Part shown: positions 36,442-46,445 of the stretch, piece by piece
Position numbering within the stretch: position 1 is the stretch's first letter
Layout: every line of letters begins with the position of its first letter
DNA from: Methylorubrum populi
GTDB lineage: Bacteria > Pseudomonadota > Alphaproteobacteria > Rhizobiales > Beijerinckiaceae
Direction: 5' to 3'
DNA length: 64,000 nucleotides
Assembly: GCF_002355515.1 (NCBI RefSeq)
Contig: NZ_AP014809.1
Coordinates: 3,310,501-3,374,500 of the forward strand
Notes under the pieces: generated by a model
Database searches by the model: none
Seen by the model: the letters and a program-made list of their open reading frames with translations, nothing else
Told to the model about the DNA's origin: nothing
Program-made: the position numbers and the translations under genes

Positions 36442-38677
36442 TATTGCCTACGAGCAGGCCCGGCACGGGTCGAGCATCGGACAGCCGCTCACCCGCCGCG
36501 ATGGCCTCCTCAAGGTCACCGGAGGAGCGACCTACGCCGCCGACAACCGGCCGGAGGGCCTGCTCCACGCGGTCATGGCGGTGAGCCGCATCGCCCGCGG
36601 CCGGGTGGTCAGCCTCGATGTCGCGGCGGCCAAGGCCCATCCGGGCGTGGTCGAGGTGATGACGGGCGCCAACGCCCCGAGGCTCGCGCAGGATCCGGAC
36701 GCCAAGGACAACCCTTTCGTGTTCCGGCTCGACCTCCTGCAGAACGACCGGGTCCGCTACGCGCACCAGCCGATCGCCGTGGTGATTGCCGAGACGCTGG
36801 AAGCCGCGACCGAGGGCGCCGAACTGCTAACTCCGCGCTACGAAGTGGATCCACCGCGCATCGGGCTCGATTCGGGCGAGCCGCAGGAGCCCGAGGGCGT
36901 CGGCGCGGGCGACAAGACCACCGCGTCGCGCGGCGATGTCGAGGCGGGGCTGGGACAGGCCGAGCGCCGGGTCGAGACGACCTACGAAACGGCGGCGCAG
37001 TATCACAACGCGCTCGAACCCCACGCCGTCGTGGCGCAGTGGCAGGGCGACCGGCTGATCGTCGACACGCCGAGCCAGGGGCTCGCCATGGCCAAGATGC
37101 GGCTCGCCAGTCTGTTCGGCCTCGACCCGAAGAACATCCTCGTCCGCTCGCCCTTCCTCGGCGGCGGCTTCGGCTCCAAAGGCTTCCTGTCCGGACCGCA
37201 GGTTCTCGGCGTGATGGCGGCCAAGCTCGTCGGCCGGCCGGTGAAACTGGTGCTGCGCCGGGAACAGATGTTCGGCCCCGTCGGTCACCGCGCCGAGACC
37301 CGCCAGACACTGCGGCTCGGCGCCGACGCCGCCGGAGCGCTGACCGCCCTCGACCATCACACGCTGACCGCGACGAGCCGTTTCGACGACTTCTACGAGC
37401 CGTCGAGCGCCATCTCGCGCTACCTCTACGCCGCACCCGCGGTCTCGACGCGACATTCCGGCGTGCGGGTCGATACCGGCACGCCGCTCTTCATGCGCGC
37501 GCCAGGTGAGGCCTCGGGCAGCGTCGCGCTGGAGGGCGCCATCGATGAGATGGCGGAAGCCTGCGGCCTCGATCCGCTCGAATTTCGTCTGCGGAATTAC
37601 GCCGAGGCGGAACCGATCTCCGGCCGGCCCTTCTCGTCCAAGGCCTTGCGCGAATGCTACGCGCAGGGCGCAGCCCGCTTCGGCTGGGACAAGCGCCTCC
37701 CGGGCCTCCGCTCGATGCGCGATGCCGCCGGGCGTCTCATCGGCTACGGCGTGGGCACGGCCCTGTTTCCGGCCCTGATGATGCAGGCGGAGGCGCGGGC
37801 CGAGATCAGGGCCGACGGCACCGGCACGGTGGCGCTCGGCGCCCACGATATGGGGCAGGGCGCCTGGACCGCGCTGGCCCAGATCGCCGCCGACGGGCTT
37901 GGGATCGATCTCGACCGTCTCGACTTTCAGAGCGGTACCTCGGACCTGCCGAATGCCGGTATCGCCGGGGGCTCGGCGCATACGGCGACCGCCGGCTCGG
38001 CGATCCATTCCGCTGCCGCGGTGGTGCTGGCGCAGCTGGCGGACCTCGCCACCGGCGACGAGCGCTCGCCCCTGTTCGGGGCCGGCAATGCCGGTGTCTA
38101 CGCGCGCGGCGGCCGTCTGGTGCGCCGGGACGATGAGGGGCGCAGCGAATCGTTCTCCGAAGTCCTGAACCGGGCCGGCCGGGCCTCCGTGTCGGCGCAG
38201 GGGCAGGGCGCCGCCGATCCGGCGTCCCGCGAAGCCTACGCCATGCACGCCCACGGCGCCGTCTTCGCCGAGGTCAGCATCGACCCCGATCTCGGCCAGA
38301 TCCGCGTCACCCGCCTCGTGGGTGCGTTCGCCGCCGGCCGAGTGGTCAACCCGCGCCTCGTCACGAGCCAGTATTACGGCGGCATGATCTGGGGCGTCTC
38401 CTTCGCGCTTCACGAGAGCGCCGTGGTCGATCCCCGCTCGGGCCGCGTGATGAACGCCAATCTCGGCGAGTACCACGTGCCCGTGAACGCCGACGTGCCC
38501 TCGATCGAGGCGATCCTCGTGGAGGAGCACGACCCGCACGTGAACCCGCTCGGCATCAAGGGCGTCGGCGAGATCGGTATCACCGGCACGGCCGGCGCCA
38601 TCGCCAACGCGGTCTATCACGCGACGGGGATCCGGGTGCGCCGGACGCCGATCACGCTGGACCGGCTGCTAGGCTGA
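36434..38677 (+). CDS. Molybdenum aldehyde oxidoreductase, catalytic subunit (PaoC-like)
   Basis: 747-residue molybdopterin subunit. It opens with the family segment SIGQPLTRRDGLLKVTGGATYAAD in the N-terminal domain. The pterin-binding part includes FLGGGFGSKGF, APGEASGSVALE, GAHDMGQGAWTALAQIAADGL and GTSDLPNAGIAGGSAHT. The active-site glutamate is present in KGVGEIGITG near the end. It would oxidise aldehydes (possibly aromatic) to acids. No XdhC/PaoD-type chaperone gene lies next to it in this window; the following DNA is a repeat element. Confidence 0.94.
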   Translation: MPDIAYEQARHGSSIGQPLTRRDGLLKVTGGATYAADNRPEGLLHAVMAVSRIARGRVVSLDVAAAKAHPGVVEVMTGANAPRLAQDPDAKDNPFVFRLDLLQNDRVRYAHQPIAVVIAETLEAATEGAELLTPRYEVDPPRIGLDSGEPQEPEGVGAGDKTTASRGDVEAGLGQAERRVETTYETAAQYHNALEPHAVVAQWQGDRLIVDTPSQGLAMAKMRLASLFGLDPKNILVRSPFLGGGFGSKGFLSGPQVLGVMAAKLVGRPVKLVLRREQMFGPVGHRAETRQTLRLGADAAGALTALDHHTLTATSRFDDFYEPSSAISRYLYAAPAVSTRHSGVRVDTGTPLFMRAPGEASGSVALEGAIDEMAEACGLDPLEFRLRNYAEAEPISGRPFSSKALRECYAQGAARFGWDKRLPGLRSMRDAAGRLIGYGVGTALFPALMMQAEARAEIRADGTGTVALGAHDMGQGAWTALAQIAADGLGIDLDRLDFQSGTSDLPNAGIAGGSAHTATAGSAIHSAAAVVLAQLADLATGDERSPLFGAGNAGVYARGGRLVRRDDEGRSESFSEVLNRAGRASVSAQGQGAADPASREAYAMHAHGAVFAEVSIDPDLGQIRVTRLVGAFAAGRVVNPRLVTSQYYGGMIWGVSFALHESAVVDPRSGRVMNANLGEYHVPVNADVPSIEAILVEEHDPHVNPLGIKGVGEIGITGTAGAIANAVYHATGIRVRRTPITLDRLLG

Positions 38678-38703
38678 CACCACTGCGTGTGGTCTCCCCC
38701 GCA

Positions 38704-38811
38704 CCCTCATCCTGAGGTGGCGCGAAGCGGCCTCGAAGGATCCTCCAGATCCCGCGCGATCCCTGGACGATCCTTCGAGGCTCCGCTTCGCTGCGCACCT
38801 CAGGATGAGGG
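38704..38811. repeat. Long imperfect palindromic intergenic repeat
   Basis: Perfect outer inverted repeat CCCTCATCCTGAGGT (38704-38718) and ACCTCAGGATGAGGG (38797-38811), continued by imperfect arms including GAAGCGG and CCTCGAAGGATC. It is a REP/palindromic type common between genes in Methylobacterium and Bradyrhizobium (recollection). It sits between the convergent PaoC-like and cinA genes, where it could end transcription from both sides. Confidence 0.85.
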
Positions 38812-38831
38812 CGCGGATGGGGGAAGCAGGC

Positions 38832-39359
38832 TCAGACGGTTTCGCCTGCCGGCCTGCCGGGGCGACGCAGATCGATGGATTCCAGGAGACTCAGCGCCTC
38901 CGCCACCGACAGACGCCGGATCTCCGCCCGCCCGGGATCGCCGAAGCGGCGCTCGACATGCCGTGTCGGCACCCCCTTCACGGCCAGCCCGAAATGCACG
39001 AGACCGACGGGCTTCGTCTCGCTGCCGCCCCCCGGCCCGGCAATGCCGGTGACCGAGAGCGCGACATCGGCCCGTGACGCCTCGAGCGCCCCCTCCGCCA
39101 TGGCGCGGGCCACCGGCTCGCTTACCGCGCCGTGCGCCGCGATGAGATCCATCGGCACGCCGATCGATTCGGCCTTCGCTTCGTTGGAGTAGGTGACGAA
39201 GCCGCGCTCCACCACCGCGGAGGAGCCGGGTACCGCCGTCAGCAGGCCGGCCACGAGCCCACCGGTGCAGGACTCGGCCGTCGCGATCTTTCGGTCCACC
39301 GCCGCATAGGCCCGCACCAGCGCCTCGGCACGGGCGAGCAGGGCGGCGTCGCCGATCAC
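38832..39359 (-). CDS. CinA C-terminal domain family nicotinamide-nucleotide amidase (PncC-like)
   Basis: 175-residue protein consisting only of the CinA C-terminal domain. IATAESCTGGLVAGLLTAVPGSS, VTYSNEAKAESIGVP, SVTGIAGPGGGSETKPVG and a C-terminal helix are diagnostic. PncC deamidates nicotinamide mononucleotide in NAD salvage. The GTG start overlaps the ispDF stop by four bases (GTGA), so translation is coupled. The N-terminal molybdopterin-like domain of full CinA is absent. Confidence 0.93.
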   Translation of the reverse strand: MIGDAALLARAEALVRAYAAVDRKIATAESCTGGLVAGLLTAVPGSSAVVERGFVTYSNEAKAESIGVPMDLIAAHGAVSEPVARAMAEGALEASRADVALSVTGIAGPGGGSETKPVGLVHFGLAVKGVPTRHVERRFGDPGRAEIRRLSVAEALSLLESIDLRRPGRPAGETV

Positions 39360-40687
39360 GAACGGCGCTCGTTGGTCTCGGCTTCGGTCTCGATCTCGGC
39401 GCAGACCTCCGGCAGGCGCACCGTGGCGGCGGCCTGGGCGGCGAGACCCTCCGCGCGGCCGACGAAGCCGAGCTTCTCCGTCGTCGTCGCCTTGATCGAG
39501 ACGGACGAGAGCGGCACGCCCGCAACCTCGGCGATGCGCTGGCGGATCGCCTCGCGATGCGCGCCGATGCGCGGGCTTTCCGCCAGCACCGTCACGTCGA
39601 GATGGTCGATCTTTCCGCCGCGGGCCCGCACCAGCTCGCAGGCATGGGCCAGGAACTGGTCCGAGGCCGCGCCGCGCCACTTCTCGTCGGAGGGCGGGAA
39701 ATGGGTGCCGATATCGCCGTCGGCGATGGCGCCGAGCAGCGCGTCGGTCAGCGCGTGCAGGGCGACGTCGCCGTCGGAATGGGCGAGCACGCCCCGATCG
39801 GCGGGGATCTTCACGCCGCCGAGCCAGACATGGTCGCCCTCCGTGAAGGCGTGAACGTCGAAGCCGGTGCCGAGGCGGGTCACGTAGGTGGTCATGGGGC
39901 CATCAGATATCGCGACCGCGGTGTCAGAGAAAGCCCGGCCGGAGAAGGCCCGGTCGGCCTCGATCAGGTCCGCGGCCTGCGTGATCTTACGGTTTCGCGC
40001 GTCGCCCTCGAACACCACGACCGGCAATCCGGCCCATTCGGCAAGCGCACCGTCATCGGTGAAGCCGTCGCGGCCCTCGGCGACCGCGCGGCGATGGGCG
40101 TCGAGGAGCAGGCCGAACTGGAAGCATTGCGGCGTCTGGACCGCCCGCAGATTCTCGCGGGCCGGCGTCTCGTGGACGCGCCCGATCCCTGGCGCGATCT
40201 CCTCGACGAGCTTGATCGTGTCGGACACCGCGATCCCCGGCACCGAGGCCCCATGCTGGCTCCCCGCCGCAATCGCGCGGGTGATCAGTGCCTCGTCCAC
40301 GAACGGCCGCGCCGCATCGTGGACGAGCACCAGATCCGGCGCGCCCGAGCGGGCGAGTCCTTCGAGCCCGGCTGACACCGATTGCTGACGCGTGGCCCCG
40401 CCCGGCACCGGCTCGGCGAGCTTCTGGCGATGGGCTGGTTCGAGCTCGCCGAGGCACTCGCGATAGAACGCCTCCGCATCCGGCGCGATCACCGGCTGGA
40501 TGCGGGCGATGCGCGGAGACTGCGCCAGCGCCGCCAGGGTCCGCGTCAGGACGGCCCGGCCGCCGACGCGGCGATACTGCTTCGGCAGATCGCCGCCGAC
40601 GCGCAAGCCCTTGCCGGCCGCCACGACGACCGCCGCCACCAAGGCATCCCCAGGACCACGCCCCCACGGTGCGGCTTCGTCGGACAT
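39356..40687 (-). CDS. ispDF: Bifunctional IspD/IspF of the MEP isoprenoid pathway
   Basis: 443 residues carrying two steps of isopentenyl diphosphate synthesis. Residues about 10-240 are IspD (VAAVVVAAGKGLRVGGDLPKQYR, VHDAARPFV, QTPQCF), which makes CDP-methylerythritol. Residues about 285-443 are IspF (TRLGTGFDVHAF, LAHSDGDVALHALTDALLGAIADGDIG, KATTTEKLGFVGRAEG) with its zinc ligands Asp/His/His. Fusion is common in alphaproteobacteria. The start MSDEAAPWG is used; the longer frame upstream is non-coding. It is divergent from dusB. Confidence 0.96.
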   Translation of the reverse strand: MSDEAAPWGRGPGDALVAAVVVAAGKGLRVGGDLPKQYRRVGGRAVLTRTLAALAQSPRIARIQPVIAPDAEAFYRECLGELEPAHRQKLAEPVPGGATRQQSVSAGLEGLARSGAPDLVLVHDAARPFVDEALITRAIAAGSQHGASVPGIAVSDTIKLVEEIAPGIGRVHETPARENLRAVQTPQCFQFGLLLDAHRRAVAEGRDGFTDDGALAEWAGLPVVVFEGDARNRKITQAADLIEADRAFSGRAFSDTAVAISDGPMTTYVTRLGTGFDVHAFTEGDHVWLGGVKIPADRGVLAHSDGDVALHALTDALLGAIADGDIGTHFPPSDEKWRGAASDQFLAHACELVRARGGKIDHLDVTVLAESPRIGAHREAIRQRIAEVAGVPLSSVSIKATTTEKLGFVGRAEGLAAQAAATVRLPEVCAEIETEAETNERRS

Positions 40688-40815
40688 GCTGGGGCCTCGA
40701 ATGGAAATCTTCTGGGGATGGATGCGGGTCGCCGCGTCTCTATGCGTCAAGAAGCGCGAAGGCAAACGCATCGAGCGCTTGCGTCCGCCCGCCGTTTGGC
40801 TATTCCTTGTGCACA

Positions 40816-41844
40816 ATGACACGTGACCATTATTTGAGCGCACTGCGCGGGGCGAACGATCCGGAGGCGGAGAGCCCGCCGGTCCTTCTGGCACCCCTGT
40901 CAGGTGTCACCGACCTCCACATGCGGCGCATCGCGCAGCGCCTCGGCGCGAGCGCGGTGGTATCGGAGATGGTCGCGGCGGCAGAGCTCGCGAAGGGCGA
41001 TGCCGAATCGCAGGTCCGGGCCGAGGGCGCGGGGGTGAACCCCCACGTGGTGCAGCTCGCCGGCTGCGCGCCCGAACCGATGGCGGAGGCGGCCCGCATC
41101 GCCGTGGCGAACGGCGCCGATGCCATCGACATCAATATGGGTTGTCCCGCCAAGACCGTGACCGGCGGCGAGTCCGGCTCGGCGCTGATGCGCGACCTCG
41201 ACCACGCGGCGCGTCTCCTGGCCGCAGTGCGCGGCGCGGTCGACGGGCCGGTCACCGTGAAGATGCGGCTCGGCTGGGACCATGCCAGCCTCAACGCCGC
41301 CGAGCTGGCCCGACGCGCCGAGGCGATCGGGCTCAACGGCGTGACGGTTCATGGCCGCACCCGCCAGCAATTCTACAAAGGCCGGGCCGATTGGTCGGCG
41401 ATCCGGTCTGTGGTCGAGGCGGTCCGCATCCCCGTCATCGCCAACGGCGACGTGACGAGCCTGGACGAGGCCCGCGCCTGCCTCGCGCAATCGGGTGCAG
41501 CGGGCGTTATGGTGGGGCGTGCGGCGGTCGGACGCCCCTGGCTCGTTGGCGAGATCGCCGCCGGTCTCGCGGGCCGTACCGCTCTGCCGCTCACGGCGGA
41601 GCAGCGCGCGGCGGTCGCGGCCGAGCATTACGAGGGGCTGATCGCCCTTTATGGAGCGGCGATGGGCGTGCGCCACGCCCGCAAGCATCTCGCGGCCTAC
41701 GCCGACGAGGCCGGCGGACTGAGCTCGGACGACCGGCGCCGCCTCGTCACCACCCACGATCCCGCGGAGGCACTCCGCCTCCTGCGGCGCGCATTTCTCG
41801 AACCGGCCGGGCGGGCGACCACGCCCCTCGGCGAGGCGGCCTGA
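40816..41844 (+). CDS. dusB: tRNA-dihydrouridine synthase (DusB-like; nifR3)
   Basis: 342-residue FMN enzyme that reduces uridine in tRNA D-loops. It has [37 protein letters not shown] with the catalytic cysteine, [26 protein letters not shown] and IANGDVTS, ending in a C-terminal helical domain. Its stop overlaps the ntrB start (TGATG). The old name nifR3 reflects this linkage to the ntr genes. Divergent from ispDF across about 130 bases. Confidence 0.95.
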   Translation: MTRDHYLSALRGANDPEAESPPVLLAPLSGVTDLHMRRIAQRLGASAVVSEMVAAAELAKGDAESQVRAEGAGVNPHVVQLAGCAPEPMAEAARIAVANGADAIDINMGCPAKTVTGGESGSALMRDLDHAARLLAAVRGAVDGPVTVKMRLGWDHASLNAAELARRAEAIGLNGVTVHGRTRQQFYKGRADWSAIRSVVEAVRIPVIANGDVTSLDEARACLAQSGAAGVMVGRAAVGRPWLVGEIAAGLAGRTALPLTAEQRAAVAAEHYEGLIALYGAAMGVRHARKHLAAYADEAGGLSSDDRRRLVTTHDPAEALRLLRRAFLEPAGRATTPLGEAA

Positions 41845-42977
41845 TGCCTTTCTCCGAAGAGCCCGCTCCCGGATCCCCGCCGCCGGCCGAGGCGGTGCTG
41901 AACTCGCTGCCGCTGCCGGTGCTCACCATCGGGCCGGACGAGCGGATCCTCAGGGTCAACCACGCCGCCGAATTGTTCTTCGACGCCTCCGCCCGGTTGA
42001 TGCTGCGCGGGCGGCTTCGCGACATCATTCCCTTCTCCTCGCCGATCATCGCGCTCGTCGCCGAAGTGCGCCGCCGCCGTTCCAGCGTTTCGGAATACCG
42101 CGTCGAGCTGGTGCAGCCCCGTTCGGGCCAGGAGCGCAGCGTCGACGTCTTCGCGACGCCGCTGCGCGACGAGGACGATTCGGTGGTGCTGATGCTCCAG
42201 GAGCGCACCATCGCCGACAAGATGAACCGGCAGCTCACCCATCGCGGTGCCGCGCGCTCGATGATCGCGCTCGGCGCCATGCTCGCCCACGAGATCAAGA
42301 ACCCGCTCGCCGGCATCCGCGGCGCGGCGCAGCTGCTCGAACAGGAGCGCGACGACGAGGACCGCCTTCTCACCCGCCTGATCTGCGACGAGTCGGACCG
42401 GATCGTGCGCATCGTCGAGCGCATGGAGCTGTTCGGCGACGAGCGGCCGGTGGAGCGCGGGCCCGTCAACGTGCACGGCGTGCTCGATCAGGTGAAGCGC
42501 TCGGCCCAGTCGGGCTTTGCCCGCCACATCCGCTTCATCGAGAACTACGATCCCTCCCTGCCGCCGGTCCTCGGCAATCGGGACCAGTTGATTCAGGTGA
42601 TCCTCAACCTCGTGAAGAACGCCGCCGAGGCGATCGGTACGGATACGGTCGAGGGCGAGATCACCCTCTCCACCGCCTTCCGCACGGGCCTGCGCCTCCA
42701 GATCCCCGGCTCGCGCGAGCGCGTCAGCCTGCCCATCGAGGTGGCGGTGCGCGACAACGGGCCGGGCATTCCGCCCGACATGCTGTCCGACCTGTTCGAC
42801 CCCTTCGTCACCACCAAGGCGCAGGGATCCGGCCTCGGACTTGCATTGGTGGCCAAGATCGTCGGCGACCATGGGGGCATCGTCGAATGCGATCCCGTTC
42901 CCCGCCGCACCGCCTTCCGAATCCTGCTGCCCATGTCGAGCGCCCGCGACGGGCGTGAATCGGCTGCGGAGCGCTGA
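41844..42977 (+). CDS. ntrB: Nitrogen regulation sensor kinase NtrB
   Basis: 377-residue soluble histidine kinase. A PAS domain (about 15-115, [23 protein letters not shown]) is followed by the H-box [19 protein letters not shown] with the phosphorylated H149. The catalytic ATPase domain has [22 protein letters not shown] and [18 protein letters not shown]. It phosphorylates NtrC under nitrogen limitation, with PII as input. It starts inside the dusB stop and precedes ntrC by ten bases. Confidence 0.96.
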   Translation: MPFSEEPAPGSPPPAEAVLNSLPLPVLTIGPDERILRVNHAAELFFDASARLMLRGRLRDIIPFSSPIIALVAEVRRRRSSVSEYRVELVQPRSGQERSVDVFATPLRDEDDSVVLMLQERTIADKMNRQLTHRGAARSMIALGAMLAHEIKNPLAGIRGAAQLLEQERDDEDRLLTRLICDESDRIVRIVERMELFGDERPVERGPVNVHGVLDQVKRSAQSGFARHIRFIENYDPSLPPVLGNRDQLIQVILNLVKNAAEAIGTDTVEGEITLSTAFRTGLRLQIPGSRERVSLPIEVAVRDNGPGIPPDMLSDLFDPFVTTKAQGSGLGLALVAKIVGDHGGIVECDPVPRRTAFRILLPMSSARDGRESAAER

Positions 42978-42987
42978 GTCGAGAGCC

Positions 42988-44457
<1,470 letters not shown>

Positions 44458-44684
44458 GGTGACCATCATCGAATGCAGTTTGGCTGCAGGGTCGAGCCAG
44501 CCGCAATCGCGCTCCTGAGACGTGATCCGATCTTACGCGATCGGTCACGTCTCTCGATGGCAACGGCCTCGTCATCCGCCAAGCCGACAGTCAAGGCACG
44601 ACACGACCGGGCGGATGCTCTCGGCTCTTGTTTCGCATCGTCTTTTCCGAAGGCCGGTGGCCAGCTCTCCGGACGATGCTCTCA

Positions 44685-45782
44685 TCATCCGAAATTCAAT
44701 GTCGTCGACGCGATGTGCTTCGTGATCTGCGATTGTATCTGATCGGTGATGTTCTGAGACACGGATTCCCAGACACTCATGTCCAGATCCAGAGTGATCG
44801 CGGAACTGACGATGTTGACACCCTCGTGATGAAACGAGACGAACATCGAGCGCCAATCTTGGAAAGCGATGTCCATACTCAGATAAACGAGCGTCACCGA
44901 CGCCTGGCCTTGATCAACCTTGAGAGGACCCAAAGCGAGGTTGGTCCGCTTGGTGTCCGATGAGGCCGCACTCCACCAGAATGTCAGGAAGTCCTTGGTC
45001 CCGTCATCGTCCGAGTCATTCGACATCAGTTGCGCGAGAGCCTCATATCCTGCCATTTCGGCAGGTCCGAAATAGGCCGACAGAAGAGAGTTCAGGATTT
45101 GCCCAATATCGATCGATCCGCTGTAGGTATTTTGACTTATGCCGCCGGTCGTTGCGCTTTTAGCAGCAAATCCAAGATCGATTAACTGCGTCGTGAGCTG
45201 ATCGTACCAATCCTTCGTGCTCAGATAATCAGTCTTGGTGATATCCACGCCCTTGGATTTGAGCACGGCTCGCGCCGCAGCTTGAGCATAAAGATTCACG
45301 TATGCATTCGCCGTGATCATTTCCTTCGGCACATTCAGATCCGCGTAGTTCAACTGCGAATCGACGGCGGTCGCCTGAAGTGCCTGCGGCGCGCTGAGCT
45401 TGATAGAAGGCGCGAAGACGAGCGGTTTAAGTGCCGATCCCAGCGTATCGGGAACAAAGGAGATAATCTTCAGCGTGTATTCCGGCGTGATGACCGGTGG
45501 AATATCAGCTACCGATCCAAATGATGACGCATTCCAATCGTCCGATTTTTTATTACTGATTTGTTTATCGACTTCTATTTTCAATGTCTTTAGAAATGTC
45601 GAACATCCAACTTCCGAATGGAAACTAACATCATACGCCAAGGGACCGCTGACAAGCGGCTTATCGAATGAAGCCACTGCTTTCATCCGGAGGAAGCACT
45701 GCGCATAATTACGGCCGAAAATTTCAAAATCCTTCACCTCATCAAATTCGATAAGCAATTTGCCGCTGGCTTTCCCGCACAT
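44685..45782 (-). CDS. Orphan 365-aa protein of an A+T-rich insert, unknown function
   Basis: I do not recognise this protein. It has 365 residues from MCGKASGKLLIEF, chosen because AGGAGA lies six bases upstream; longer frames begin at 45815 and 45914. There is no signal peptide and no membrane segment. An acidic loop DSDDDGTKD (about 256-264) resembles the start of an EF-hand or thrombospondin-3-type calcium loop but lacks the last acidic ligand. The C-terminal part alternates hydrophobic and polar residues (about 285-365), suggesting beta-sheet. Base composition is clearly lower in GC than its neighbours, which suggests transfer. The XRE gene lies upstream on the same strand, 142 bases away. 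Confidence 0.7.
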   Translation of the reverse strand: MCGKASGKLLIEFDEVKDFEIFGRNYAQCFLRMKAVASFDKPLVSGPLAYDVSFHSEVGCSTFLKTLKIEVDKQISNKKSDDWNASSFGSVADIPPVITPEYTLKIISFVPDTLGSALKPLVFAPSIKLSAPQALQATAVDSQLNYADLNVPKEMITANAYVNLYAQAAARAVLKSKGVDITKTDYLSTKDWYDQLTTQLIDLGFAAKSATTGGISQNTYSGSIDIGQILNSLLSAYFGPAEMAGYEALAQLMSNDSDDDGTKDFLTFWWSAASSDTKRTNLALGPLKVDQGQASVTLVYLSMDIAFQDWRSMFVSFHHEGVNIVSSAITLDLDMSVWESVSQNITDQIQSQITKHIASTTLNFG

Positions 45783-45788
45783 TTGGAG

Positions 45789-45794
45789 TCTCCT
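45789..45794 (-). promoter_or_regulatory. Ribosome binding site fixing the orphan gene start
   Basis: AGGAGA on the minus strand, six bases before the ATG at 45782. Neither upstream in-frame ATG (45815, 45914) has a comparable site. Confidence 0.6.
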
Positions 45795-45924
45795 GGCTGA
45801 AAGTCGATCATGCATCGACAACTCTGGATTATCCGAATGCTTGAGATATGAGCAGACGCCGAATGTTGCATGCGTGCGTAAACCGCAAATAATTAGTTGC
45901 GCCTCCCGCAACACATGCGAACGA

Positions 45925-46263
45925 TCATTGGCGATAGCTTTTCAGGAATGACCGGAGATGCAAAAGTGACTGCGGGTCCAAATTTACACCAAGATCAAAA
46001 GAGTGGCTCCCCAACACATCTCTCAATTTTCCCTTGACAATCTTATGACTGTCCATACAGCCACGACCAAGCAGAAGCCAGTCGACCGATACGTCAAGGC
46101 ACTCAGCCAATCGACAGATGTTATCGATACTTATATTTTTACCGGATCGCCAACGTGTCAAAGCGCTTTTGTTCACGCCGATTTCGTCTGCCAAGGCATA
46201 TAGCTTGCGAATACCTCTTGCCGCGAGAGCTTGTTGCAGCCGCTCCGGAAACGATTCCAACAT
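45925..46263 (-). CDS. XRE-family helix-turn-helix regulator
   Basis: 112-residue DNA-binding protein. Residues 5-65 form a Cro/CI-type fold: ERLQQALAARGIRKLYALADEIGVNKSALTRWRSGKNISIDN with the following helix ICRLAECLDVSVDWLLLGRG. A short C-terminal extension (about 68-112) is of unknown fold. It is A+T-rich like the orphan gene downstream, to which it is probably the regulator. Its C-terminal helix contains no recognisable ligand-binding motif. Confidence 0.85.
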   Translation of the reverse strand: MLESFPERLQQALAARGIRKLYALADEIGVNKSALTRWRSGKNISIDNICRLAECLDVSVDWLLLGRGCMDSHKIVKGKLRDVLGSHSFDLGVNLDPQSLLHLRSFLKSYRQ

Positions 46264-46445
46264 TTCGGCGAAGAATGAGTCCGGAGCGAGCTGAACACCA
46301 CTCTACATGAAATCAAACCGCCGAATTCCTTACCTTAGGTTGTCCATAGGCATATTGTGCTGACGCTCGAAGCGGCGCAGCTCCTTCGCTTCGCGACCGG
46401 CGGCGGGTTCTGTTCCAGGGTCGCCAACTCAGCTAAAGGCGCGCC

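Noticed and set aside
36827..38620. 597-residue minus-strand frame over the molybdenum subunit
   Set aside because: Antisense shadow; no domain and typical His/Arg/Asp-rich composition.
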